From contig NVXD01000001.1 in assembly GCA_002746415.1 (NCBI GenBank), forward strand, positions 62,001 through 126,000: DNA of 64,000 nucleotides. The letters run 5' to 3'. A program made the position numbers and the translations under genes. Below the pieces are notes generated by a model that did not search any database, was not told the origin of the DNA, and saw only the letters and a program-made list of their open reading frames with translations. Source of the stretch: Flavobacteriaceae bacterium (GTDB taxonomy: Bacteria > Bacteroidota > Bacteroidia > Flavobacteriales > Flavobacteriaceae). Positions 55,757-64,000 of this stretch are shown in pieces (the first letter of the stretch is position 1; each line of letters starts with the position of its first letter).

Positions 55757-58144
55757 TCATTCTGTTCGCAAACTCTTCACAGGGTTCACCTTTGCTGCTT
55801 TTACGGCCTGATAGCTCGCCGTTACCACTGTTATCACCAAGACCATACCTATTGCTACTGCATAGATCCACCAACTCAATTCTGTTTTATAGGTATAACT
55901 TTGCAACCATTCACTCATAAAATACCAGGCAAGAGGAGATGCAATTAAACCTGCTACAAGAATGAGTTTTAGGAAGTCTTGCATCACTAATACCAAAATG
56001 TGGGAAATCGTACCACCCAACACCTTGCGAATTCCAATCTCCTTTGTTTTTTGAATCACAAAAAATAAGATCAGCCCGTAGATTCCCAAACAGCCAATAA
56101 AAATGGCAAGGCCTGAAAACAACTTGGTCAAGGAAAGAAAACGCTGCTCTGTTTGGTATTCATTGGCTACACGGTCATCTAAAAAATCATAGCCGAAAAT
56201 AAAATCTGGATAAAGTTGAGTCCATTCTTCTTCGATATAGTTTAGGGAAGCTTCTGAATTATTCATATTGATTTTTATGGCAAATTCATTATACCCTATT
56301 GCTTTTGGTGCAATATATATGGGGTTAATGTTCTCATGGAAATTTCGATCGTGAAAATCAGCTATAACGCCAACAATAGTCCCTCTAACATAATTTCCAG
56401 AAATTTGCACTGTTTTCCCTAAAACTTCTTCTGGAGTTTGCAGACCCAATTTTCTAGCAAAAGTCTCATTCACAACAACCTCATCTACAGAATCTTTTAC
56501 ATAAAAATTCCTGCCTGCAACCAGTTTTAAATCAAATGTATTGAGGTAATCTATATCTCCTACTTTAGTCTGAATTGAAAACTCTTCTGCTTCCGGTTTG
56601 TTATTGTATATGACACTAGTGCCCCATTGGCTATCACCTGATCCTGGGGAAGCAAAACAAGCACTTATTTTTTCCACACTAGGGAATGCAGCTATCCTAT
56701 TCTTAAGGCCTTCTATTCTTAATGGTGTTACATCCTCGTCAGGTAGATTTACCATTACGATTGCAGATTTGTCATAGCCCAGATCAGAATTTATGGCATA
56801 TTTAACTTGTTTATTTATAACCAAAGTTCCTATAATAAGGACCATGGATATTGTAAATTGAAGGGTTACCAAAACCTTTCGGATCATTAAGCCACCTGCA
56901 TCTTTCTGGCTTAGTTTCCGTTTTAAAGCCAAGATTGGTGCTATTCTAGCCAAGATGATACCTGGATAACTTCCCGCAAATAAGGAGACCCCCAGCAATA
57001 GCACTAAAACAAAACCAAAAAAACTATAGTTTAAAGCACCCAATAAAGAAAGTTCCAAATCAAAAACACTATTAAAATATGGCAGTGCCAATACACTCAA
57101 TACTACTCCAAAGCCTAAAGACACTAGAGCAATTATAAAAGTCTCCGTCATGAACTGCCAAAAGAGTTGTTTCTTAAAACTCCCCAAAACTTTGCGCACC
57201 CCTACTTCTTTAGATCTGTATACCGATTGCGCCGTAGAAATGTTTATAAAATTAATACTGGCAATGACTAAAAGAAAAAGACCTATCAATGAAAATATCC
57301 AAAGCATTTTGGGATTTATCCCGCCGTAACTTGGATTAAAATGAACATTTGAAAGCGATTGTAATTTGTAATGATGTACATTTTTAGAAGTAGGCCTGTG
57401 TTTTTCTACAAAGCCAAATATTTCTTGCTCAATCTGCTTAATGTTTTGATTGGGATACAATAAGGCAAAACACTGTAAGGCAGAATTGATACCGCCCCAA
57501 CCATTTTCATCACTCATAAAACCATCATACTGTTTTAGAGTTGCAAAAGAAAGAAAGAAATCTGCACTGATTAAGGTCGTTTTAGGCAAGTCTTTTAAGA
57601 TCCCTATAATGGTAATTGTTTCCTTATTATTTAAGGTAAAGGTTTTGCCTATAGGGTCTTCATTTCCATAAATCCGTTTAGAAGCCCCTTCTGTAATAAG
57701 CGTTGTATTTGGATCTTTAAGTGAAATGGCAGTGCCATTGACAAGAGGAAAATTAAAGATGCTAAAAAAATCTTCCTCGACATAAGCAATATCCTCTTCT
57801 ATTCTTTTATTTTGGTTCTCTTCTGTAATGGTTAATAATTGACTCCCTCTAGATACATATTTTGCCACTTTTTCCGCATAATCATATTCTGTTCTAAAAG
57901 CCAGAGCAAAACCAGGAGGCACCGCTGCTTCGTATTCAATTCCATCACGATGTTCTTCAGTGACTACTCTATAAATTCTGTCTGAATTGTCGTGAAAATT
58001 ATCAAATTTAAGGTGATAAGAAACAAAAAGAAAAATGATGATGCTACAACCAAAACCAAGGGCTAACCCTATAATATTGATAAAAGCAAAACCCTTTCTC
58101 TTTGTTAGGTTTCTCCAAGCGATTTTAAAATAGTTATTAATCAT
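55757..58144 (-). CDS. FtsX/MacB-type ABC permease, array member 8
   Basis: The 795-residue protein begins MINNYFKIAWRNLTKRKGF. The first FtsX core lies near residue 291 (NISTAQSVYRSKEVGVRKVLGS), the linker helix near 435 (LQFTISMVLIIGTLVINKQ) and the second core near 688 (FFVIQKTKEIGIRKVLGGTI). The second core has GGTI in place of GAS. Tail is VNPVKSLRTE. Its first extracytoplasmic domain ends in HFNPSYGGINPK, unlike neighbours. Downstream on the minus strand is a short-unit intergenic repeat. Confidence 0.9.
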   Translation of the reverse strand: MINNYFKIAWRNLTKRKGFAFINIIGLALGFGCSIIIFLFVSYHLKFDNFHDNSDRIYRVVTEEHRDGIEYEAAVPPGFALAFRTEYDYAEKVAKYVSRGSQLLTITEENQNKRIEEDIAYVEEDFFSIFNFPLVNGTAISLKDPNTTLITEGASKRIYGNEDPIGKTFTLNNKETITIIGILKDLPKTTLISADFFLSFATLKQYDGFMSDENGWGGINSALQCFALLYPNQNIKQIEQEIFGFVEKHRPTSKNVHHYKLQSLSNVHFNPSYGGINPKMLWIFSLIGLFLLVIASINFINISTAQSVYRSKEVGVRKVLGSFKKQLFWQFMTETFIIALVSLGFGVVLSVLALPYFNSVFDLELSLLGALNYSFFGFVLVLLLGVSLFAGSYPGIILARIAPILALKRKLSQKDAGGLMIRKVLVTLQFTISMVLIIGTLVINKQVKYAINSDLGYDKSAIVMVNLPDEDVTPLRIEGLKNRIAAFPSVEKISACFASPGSGDSQWGTSVIYNNKPEAEEFSIQTKVGDIDYLNTFDLKLVAGRNFYVKDSVDEVVVNETFARKLGLQTPEEVLGKTVQISGNYVRGTIVGVIADFHDRNFHENINPIYIAPKAIGYNEFAIKINMNNSEASLNYIEEEWTQLYPDFIFGYDFLDDRVANEYQTEQRFLSLTKLFSGLAIFIGCLGIYGLILFFVIQKTKEIGIRKVLGGTISHILVLVMQDFLKLILVAGLIASPLAWYFMSEWLQSYTYKTELSWWIYAVAIGMVLVITVVTASYQAVKAAKVNPVKSLRTE

Positions 58145-58193
58145 GATTGATGTTTTAAGTTCAAGTACAAAGTTGGATGTACTTAGAAAGTTT

Positions 58194-58260
58194 GTTGCTA
58201 GTTACTTATTGCTAATTGTTGATTGCTCATTTTTAATTGTTCATTGCTAATTGTTCATTG
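58194..58260. repeat. CATTG/AATTG short intergenic repeat, copy 2
   Basis: The longest copy: alternating units such as TTGCTAATTGTTGATTGCTC and TTCATTGCTAATTGTTCATTG fill most of the 118-base gap between permeases 8 and 9. Slipped-strand copying of a unit of about 8 bases would give this pattern. Confidence 0.65.
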
Positions 58261-58262
58261 TA

Positions 58263-60644
58263 TCATTCTGTTCTTAAACTCTTCACTGGGTTCACAATAG
58301 CTGCCTTGACACTTTGCAGACTAATAGTGGCCATAGCAATAACCAGCGCCATCATTCCCACCAATGCAAACACCCACCAATCTATAGTTATGCGATAAGC
58401 AAAACCATGAAGCCAATCCTCCATAAAATAATAGGCAATAGGGCAGGCAACAAGCAATGCAAGCGCTACTAATTTTAAAAAATCTTTGGAAATCAGTGAC
58501 ACTATGGCAACTGTTGTAGATCCCAATACTTTTCTTATACCAATTTCTTTGGTACGTTGCAAAACGCTATGCGACACTAGACCAAACAAGCCCATACTCG
58601 CAATAAAAAGTGCTAGAATTGTAAAAATATTAAAGGCGTTACCCAATCTCATTTCACTATTATAGAGTTGTGCATAAGTGCCATCCAAAAAATGAACATC
58701 AAAAGGCACTAAAGGAGCCGCTTCATTCATTATTGAGATGATATAGTTCTTTGTTTCATCAAAATCTTCAGGGTTAATGGTCATGATTACTTGGCCAAAG
58801 GTTTTGGTCCATTCAGGTCTCATTCGCATATAAAGTGGCTCTATGGCGAGGTCAAATTTTTGAATATGAAAATCCTTCACAACACCAATTACCTTCCCAT
58901 CATCAAATTCTTTCCCTACGGATGTTTCCCATCCCAAAGCTTTTGCAGCTGCCTCATTGATGACATAGGCTTCCTTCTCATCTGTTGTGAAATCTGAGGA
59001 AAACCCTCTTCCTTCCACAATTTCCATATCAAAAACAGCTATGAAATCGTAATCCACAAAAGTTCTGTAAATCCATAGTTGTTCTTTGGTTGTATTTCCT
59101 TCCCAATTATTTATGGGCCCTTGGTTACCAAAATCTAATGGAATTTGAGAGCTCATTGAAAGGTTATTGATTTTAGGGTGACGTAACAAATCATTCCTAA
59201 TAACAGCTTCATTTTTTGCAATTTCACTAGTCTGATAAGGCACATGAACAATATGCTCCTTGTTGTAACCTAAGTTCTTGTTTTGCGTAAATTGAAGTTG
59301 TTGATAGATGATTACACTACCGATTGCCAAAACAATAGCAGCTGCAAACTGTCCCACTACCAAACCATTTCTAAGCCAAGCACTGCTTCCTTTATTTTTT
59401 AAGAAGTTGCCTTTAAAAGCTCTGATTGGTGAAACACCAGAAAGGAAAACCGCCGGATAAAGACCAGAAAGGCCCCCTACTAGAATCGCCACACCAAACA
59501 TACCCAGAAGTAGCCACTGATTGCCTACGATATGAAATGGAATGTCTTTGTCCAACAACAAACCAAATTCTGGTAAAAGCAGATAAGACATGCCTAAGGC
59601 TAGCACAAAGCTAAAAATAGTATACAGGAATGATTCGCTTAAAAATTGATACAGAAGTTGTCTCCTATTGGCCCCCAAAACCTTAGTCATCCCAACTTCT
59701 TTGGCTCTTTGTGCCGACCGTACTGTGGCTAAATTCATATAGTTGATAGACGCCAGTAGTAAGATGATGATTGCAATTAAACTATAGAGGTACACATATT
59801 TCATGTCTCCATTTGGCTCGAGTTCAAAATTGACTTTGGAATTAAGATGAATATTCTTTAAAGGCTGTAGTTGATAAATTGGTACTTGTAACCCATGTTT
59901 TGCCAACTCTTCCTTCGAATTCTCCTGATACACCAGCAATTTGGACTCAAACTTCTTAAAATCGGTACCCTTGGCTAATTTCACATAGGTTGTTGCAACA
60001 TTGTTTGCCCAAGAATTTTCGCTATGTTCGTAGGAAGGAGAAGCACTAAGGGGAGCAATATAGGTGTACTTAAAATGTTGGTTTTTAGGCGGGTCGGCCA
60101 CCACACCCTTGATAGTAAATATGGTTTTGCGTTCTAAAGTGATGGTTTTGTTTAGCGGGGACGCATCTCCAAAAAACTTCTTCGCTAAACTTTCCGTAAG
60201 TAAAATGTTTGTTGGCTCGTCTAACGCGCTTTTCCCCTCTCCTGAAATCAAGGGGATGGTAAAAACATCAAAAAAACCTTTGTCTGCAAAAATACCTTTT
60301 TCACTAAAGGCCTCTTGGTTTATGTGTAGCAAACTGGAACGCAGATCTATAGCCGTTTTTGCCTCCACTTCAGAAAAATCATTGGCCATGGCTATGGATA
60401 ATGGAAGAGGTGTTCCTGAAAACAAATCGGTGCCTTTATAAACATTTCCCGGTTGTTTGCTAATTACTCTGTAAATATCATCTGCATTTTCATGCTGTTG
60501 GTCATAACTAAGTTCATACTGCACAAAAAGAGCAATCAGAATAAAGCAGGTTATACCAATTGTCAAACCAGAAACATTGATAAAGGAATATACACTTCCT
60601 TTTACGAAGTTTCGCCAAGCTATTTTTATATAGTTCTTTATCAT
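58263..60644 (-). CDS. FtsX/MacB-type ABC permease, array member 9
   Basis: The 793-residue protein begins MIKNYIKIAWRNFVKGSVYSF. The first FtsX core lies near residue 292 (NLATVRSAQRAKEVGMTKVLGAN). That segment reads GMTK rather than the GIRK found elsewhere, a charge-reducing change in a region expected to face the ATPase. Linker helix near 445 (VGQFAAAIVLAIGSVIIYQ); second core near 681 (VLQRTKEIGIRKVLGSTT). Tail is VNPVKSLRTE. Short repeats lie on both sides of the gene. Confidence 0.9.
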   Translation of the reverse strand: MIKNYIKIAWRNFVKGSVYSFINVSGLTIGITCFILIALFVQYELSYDQQHENADDIYRVISKQPGNVYKGTDLFSGTPLPLSIAMANDFSEVEAKTAIDLRSSLLHINQEAFSEKGIFADKGFFDVFTIPLISGEGKSALDEPTNILLTESLAKKFFGDASPLNKTITLERKTIFTIKGVVADPPKNQHFKYTYIAPLSASPSYEHSENSWANNVATTYVKLAKGTDFKKFESKLLVYQENSKEELAKHGLQVPIYQLQPLKNIHLNSKVNFELEPNGDMKYVYLYSLIAIIILLLASINYMNLATVRSAQRAKEVGMTKVLGANRRQLLYQFLSESFLYTIFSFVLALGMSYLLLPEFGLLLDKDIPFHIVGNQWLLLGMFGVAILVGGLSGLYPAVFLSGVSPIRAFKGNFLKNKGSSAWLRNGLVVGQFAAAIVLAIGSVIIYQQLQFTQNKNLGYNKEHIVHVPYQTSEIAKNEAVIRNDLLRHPKINNLSMSSQIPLDFGNQGPINNWEGNTTKEQLWIYRTFVDYDFIAVFDMEIVEGRGFSSDFTTDEKEAYVINEAAAKALGWETSVGKEFDDGKVIGVVKDFHIQKFDLAIEPLYMRMRPEWTKTFGQVIMTINPEDFDETKNYIISIMNEAAPLVPFDVHFLDGTYAQLYNSEMRLGNAFNIFTILALFIASMGLFGLVSHSVLQRTKEIGIRKVLGSTTVAIVSLISKDFLKLVALALLVACPIAYYFMEDWLHGFAYRITIDWWVFALVGMMALVIAMATISLQSVKAAIVNPVKSLRTE

Positions 60645-60671
60645 GATTAATGTATTAGTAATTAGACTGTT

Positions 60672-60720
60672 TATAATTCACTGTTCATTACTCACTATTC
60701 ATTGTTCATTGTTAATTGTC
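60672..60720. repeat. CATTG/AATTG short intergenic repeat, copy 3
   Basis: Reads as variations of TTCATTGTTCATTGTTAATTG between permeases 9 and 10, ending directly at the stop codon of permease 10. Confidence 0.6.
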
Positions 60721-63120
60721 CTATTCCGTTTGCAAACTTTTTACAGGATTTGCTTTTGCTGCTAGAATACTTCTATAGCTTATGGTTAAAAAAGCTATCA
60801 ATATTGTAATAAGACCAGCGAAGGCAAACACCCACCATTTTATTTCAATTCTATATGCGAACTCTTCAAGCCATTTATTCATAAAATAGTATCCCAATGG
60901 AAAAGCAATGCCCATGGAAATCACTACAAGTTTCAAAAAGTCCTTGGCTAACATGCTCACAATTTGTGACACTGATGAGCCCAATACTTTTCTGATTCCT
61001 ATTTCCTTAAATCGTTGTTGCGCGGTAAAGGTTACCAATCCAAATAGACCCAAACAGGCAACAAAAATTGTCAACAAGGCAAAAACATTAAGGATGTTGC
61101 CAATTTTTTGTTCAGCTACATAAGTCTGCCGGTAGGATTCATCCAGCAAAGCATAACTAAATACCTCATCCGTGTTAAAACTGTTCCATACCTTTTGGAT
61201 ATCCACAATTAAACTTTCCATAGTATCCGTTTTCGCACGGATTATAAGACCTCCATAAGGTTGATACTGCATCAACAAGGGCTCTATAGTTTGATGTAAA
61301 GAATTGAAATGAAAATCTTTGACCACCCCTATAACGGTAAGCTTATTTTGACCCTCGTCTATAGTTCTACCTATGGCTTCATTGCCAAATCCGAATAACT
61401 TTGCATAGGTTTGATTGATAATTACATTGGTAGAATCAGCCCCAAATTGCTTTGAAAAATTGCGCCCAGCAACCAATTGCATACCCATAGTAGGTAAATA
61501 CATCTCGTCAATATTATACACTGGCATTCTTCTATTGGCTTTCCCACTAATATGTATCATTGTTTGATTTTTATCAGAAGGTCCCGCAGGTACAAAAGCA
61601 GACTGTGTGAGGTTGACAATTTTAGGGTTTTTTAATAATTCATCTTTAAAAGCCGTCTGCGCGTTACCCAAAAGATGTGATTCCCTAATGACCAATATCT
61701 GGTCTTTATCATAACCTAGATTTTTGTTTTGGATATAGTTCATTTGTTGGTTTACTATCAAGGTTGCCAATATTAATCCAGCAGAAATCATGAACTGAAA
61801 GACCACTAAACCATTGCGAATACCCTTGTTTTTACCCCCACCAGCAAACTTGTTTTTCAAAGCAGTCACGGGTTTAAAAGAGGAGAGAAAGAAGGCTGGA
61901 TAGGCTCCTGCTATGATACTGATCACAACTGTTGTAGTCAAAAGTAAAAGGAACATCGAGGGGGTTAGAAAGTAATCAAACTGCAATTCTTTACCAGATA
62001 ATTGATTGTAAAAAGGTAAAGACAACAAAACGAAAACAACAGCCAATATCATGGCTATACAAGTTATCATAAACGATTCGGATAAAAACTGATACCGCAA
62101 TTGCTTCTTATTAGAACCTAGCACTTTATGAATACCTACTTCCTTTGCTCTTTTACTGGCAGCAGCAGTGGAAAGATTCATAAAATTGATACAGGCAATC
62201 AATAACATAAAAAGTGCCACTGCACTGAAAACATAGACATATTTAACATCGCCACCCTGCTCCAATTCACTGTAGGAGGAATTATCTGAATACAAATGAA
62301 TATCAGTCAAGGGTTGTAGTATAAAACCTATTTGGTTATTTTTTGTAAATTCCTCAAAAGACACCCCCGTTTCCGCCAACATATTTGGCCCCATATTGTG
62401 CTGAACTACTTGGGGTAATTTTGCCTCCAAATTCTGATACGCATATCCTTCCTTTAGCTGTAAATAGGTAAAGAAATTTCCGATAAACCAAGAGTTGCTT
62501 TTGGCCTCTTCAAGTCCTGTCATGGAAACAAAAACATCAAAATGAAAATGTGAATTTTTGGGCACCTCTTCAATGATTCCTGTTACCGTAATGGGCTCCT
62601 CATTACCTTCTACATGAAAAGTTCTACCAATAGGGTTTGTTGCCCCAAAGAATTTGTGGGCTTCCGCTTTGGTAAGCACGGCGGTATTGGGTTCGCTAAG
62701 TGGTGATTCTGTATCACCCTCAATTATTGGAAGGGTGAAAAATTTAAAAAAATTAGGGTCTACAAGGGTAAACTTATTGTCGCGATATGAATTATTTTCA
62801 ACAATAATTTTTTGAGAACCCATATTTCTGATACGAGTGGCATCCAATACTTCGGGGAAATTTTGCTTTAGAGTTTGGGCTACCGGTGCCATTACGCCCC
62901 CCTCTTTTATCTTCTCCCCACCTATGTTAGCTCTGAAAACAATACGAACAATTTCATCTGCCTTTTCATTATAGCGGTCATAGCTAAGCTCATCCACAAC
63001 AAAAAGGGCAATAATCAAACATGTAGCAAGACCAATAGCAAGACCAATCACATTAATACTGAACAAGCCTTTGCTCTTTAAAACATTTCGCCAAGCGATT
63101 TTAAAATGGCTTTTAATCAT
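60721..63120 (-). CDS. FtsX/MacB-type ABC permease, array member 10
   Basis: The 799-residue protein begins MIKSHFKIAWRNVLKSKGLFS. The first FtsX core is near residue 307 (NLSTAAASKRAKEVGIHKVLGSN, with His where others have Arg). The linker helix is near 450 (VVFQFMISAGLILATLIV) and the second core near 690 (TAQQRFKEIGIRKVLGSSV). Tail is ANPVKSLQTE, with Gln for Arg. The GIN-domain gene upstream ends only 2 bases before its start, so the two are translationally coupled, the closest permease-GIN link in the window. Confidence 0.9.
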   Translation of the reverse strand: MIKSHFKIAWRNVLKSKGLFSINVIGLAIGLATCLIIALFVVDELSYDRYNEKADEIVRIVFRANIGGEKIKEGGVMAPVAQTLKQNFPEVLDATRIRNMGSQKIIVENNSYRDNKFTLVDPNFFKFFTLPIIEGDTESPLSEPNTAVLTKAEAHKFFGATNPIGRTFHVEGNEEPITVTGIIEEVPKNSHFHFDVFVSMTGLEEAKSNSWFIGNFFTYLQLKEGYAYQNLEAKLPQVVQHNMGPNMLAETGVSFEEFTKNNQIGFILQPLTDIHLYSDNSSYSELEQGGDVKYVYVFSAVALFMLLIACINFMNLSTAAASKRAKEVGIHKVLGSNKKQLRYQFLSESFMITCIAMILAVVFVLLSLPFYNQLSGKELQFDYFLTPSMFLLLLTTTVVISIIAGAYPAFFLSSFKPVTALKNKFAGGGKNKGIRNGLVVFQFMISAGLILATLIVNQQMNYIQNKNLGYDKDQILVIRESHLLGNAQTAFKDELLKNPKIVNLTQSAFVPAGPSDKNQTMIHISGKANRRMPVYNIDEMYLPTMGMQLVAGRNFSKQFGADSTNVIINQTYAKLFGFGNEAIGRTIDEGQNKLTVIGVVKDFHFNSLHQTIEPLLMQYQPYGGLIIRAKTDTMESLIVDIQKVWNSFNTDEVFSYALLDESYRQTYVAEQKIGNILNVFALLTIFVACLGLFGLVTFTAQQRFKEIGIRKVLGSSVSQIVSMLAKDFLKLVVISMGIAFPLGYYFMNKWLEEFAYRIEIKWWVFAFAGLITILIAFLTISYRSILAAKANPVKSLQTE

Positions 63121-63122
63121 GG

Positions 63123-63884
63123 TTAATGTATTTTCCGTATGATTGTTTCTCCTATAACAATTCCCTTATGCACTGCAGGATTTCCTTCATAAGCTACAAT
63201 AGCCTCTCCATAGGCTGTGACTTTTAAAGTTTCTGAAATATTTAATCTAAAATTACCTTCTCCATAGGATGTTATTTTAGTGGTAGTATTATCTACTCCT
63301 AGGGCGTTTATTTTACCTTCTCCATAAGCTGTGAATCTTTGATGTGTTATGGTTCCTACTTTTATTTCTAAATAACTTTTACCATAGATGGTGGTGTGCA
63401 AGGTTTGTAAGGTCACTTCATTTAAATATACCTGAGATTCCCCATAAATCTTTAACCTGAATTTTTCTATGGTTATTGGGCTTTCACAAACAAAAGTTTC
63501 TTCTCCTCTTAAGGAAAGTTCTTTCAAGTTTTTATAGGTAACAACTGCGCTTACTTGGGTGCCTTTGTAAATAGACTGTTTACTTTTCCATTTATCATTC
63601 TTCACTTTTTCTGATTTAGTTACCATTTTAGCATCATCCAAATAAAGTCGAAGTGTCTTCCCGTGTACTTCAATATTTATTTTATCGTAAGAAACATTCG
63701 TGGTCTCAATATGAACAGATTCTTCATCCCCTTGCCTAAACACTACTTGAATGTGAGGGCTTACAATTACCTTATTAAAATGGGCAACATTGCTAGTTTT
63801 GGACTGTGCCTGTACGTTTTTTACTCCTAAAACAGCTAGAATCAGTACTACTAAAATTTTTAAAGTGATTTTTTTACTTTCCAT
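63123..63884 (-). CDS. Secreted GIN-domain (DUF2807-like) protein with YGE turn repeats
   Basis: The 253-residue protein has a signal peptide (LVVLILAVLGVKNVQAQ) and an N-terminal strand region with the GIN-like VAHFNKVIVSPHIQVVF. Regularly spaced turns with the motif YGE follow (IYGES, IYGKS, AYGEG, SYGEG, AYGEA). They replace the SGSSN turns of the related protein at 40909, and a beta-solenoid is likely. The Tyr-Glu face gives a very different surface from the Ser-Asn face of the other protein. It is 2 bases upstream of permease 10 and 24 bases after permease 11. Confidence 0.8.
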   Translation of the reverse strand: MESKKITLKILVVLILAVLGVKNVQAQSKTSNVAHFNKVIVSPHIQVVFRQGDEESVHIETTNVSYDKINIEVHGKTLRLYLDDAKMVTKSEKVKNDKWKSKQSIYKGTQVSAVVTYKNLKELSLRGEETFVCESPITIEKFRLKIYGESQVYLNEVTLQTLHTTIYGKSYLEIKVGTITHQRFTAYGEGKINALGVDNTTTKITSYGEGNFRLNISETLKVTAYGEAIVAYEGNPAVHKGIVIGETIIRKIH

Positions 63885-63908
63885 GATTGATTTTTTTATA
63901 ATTGATAA

Positions 63909-64000
63909 TTATTCCGTTCGTAAACTTTCTACTGGGTTTACTAGGGCCGATTTAATAGATTGAAAACCAACAGTTGCCAAGGTGATAATCAGGGCAAAAC
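63909..64000 (-). CDS. C-terminus of an 11th FtsX/MacB-type permease, runs off the window
   Basis: The minus-strand frame is open from the window edge and reads FALIITLATVGFQSIKSALV then NPVESLRTE and stop. This is the last transmembrane helix and the conserved tail of the array's permeases. The rest of the gene lies beyond 64000, so the array continues. Confidence 0.9.
   Translation of the reverse strand, partial: FALIITLATVGFQSIKSALVNPVESLRTE

Noticed and set aside
55676-55948. Plus-strand frames opposite the permeases (for example 55676-55948) as genes
   Set aside because: They are antisense shadows of strongly conserved permease coding sequence and lack domains or leaders.
58194-58260. 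Short intergenic repeats as a CRISPR array
   Set aside because: Units are 6-8 bases with no spacers of constant length and there are no cas genes.
35752-64000. Array genes as MacAB-TolC drug efflux systems
   Set aside because: No MacA-like fusion protein or TolC-like channel is present, and the permeases have a duplicated FtsX layout of about 800 residues with no fused ATPase, unlike MacB itself.

Overview
The window is AT-rich, gene-dense DNA of a Bacteroidota, most likely a marine-type flavobacterium. Support comes from a SusC/SusD pair, Bacteroidota-style -7 promoter boxes (TAnnTTTG), GIN-domain (DUF2807) surface proteins and large FtsX/MacB-type permeases. There are no rRNA or tRNA genes, transposases, phage genes or CRISPR arrays. 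The identifications rest on motifs read by eye, without database searches.

Region 1 (1-11.5 kb) handles sugars. It holds the tail of a cupredoxin-domain protein, a D-tagatose-3-epimerase-like enzyme and a Gfo/Idh/MocA oxidoreductase broken by a small deletion. A terminator follows. On the minus strand is an operon of a LacZ-like GH2 beta-galactosidase, a hydroxypyruvate-isomerase-like TIM barrel, an SUMF1-type protein and a Tat-exported Gfo/Idh/MocA protein. Divergent from it are galT and a LacI-type regulator.

Region 2 (11.5-26 kb, minus strand) is a polysaccharide-utilisation operon: SusC, SusD, terminator, a giant VCBS/UnbV lipoprotein, a vanadium-haloperoxidase-like lipoprotein and a CRTAC1-like protein. 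A second GH2 beta-galactosidase lies upstream of it. Region 3 (26-31.1 kb) has a degenerate-NUDIX regulator divergent from an operon of galK, a DUF1080 lipoprotein, an MDR dehydrogenase and a Gfo/Idh/MocA oxidoreductase. Five copies of one imperfect inverted repeat (AAANGTA-N5-TACNTTT) lie in the upstream regions of the beta-galactosidases, galT, galK and susC. They link regions 1 to 3 into a probable galactoside regulon.

Region 4 (31.1-34.1 kb) is a scar. A GH88/105-like gene is interrupted by a TGA, a GH106-like gene has lost its 5' part, and it abuts an oppositely oriented 3' fragment of another glycosidase. This is the geometry of an inversion breakpoint or an assembly join.

Region 5 (34.1-64 kb, all minus strand) is an esterase, one ABC ATPase and a tandem array of ten complete FtsX/MacB-type permeases, one internally deleted remnant and one more running off the window. 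Two GIN-domain proteins and an esterase/PA14 protein are interspersed. The lone ATPase is the last array gene transcribed. The array is probably a paralogue expansion whose members could share it.
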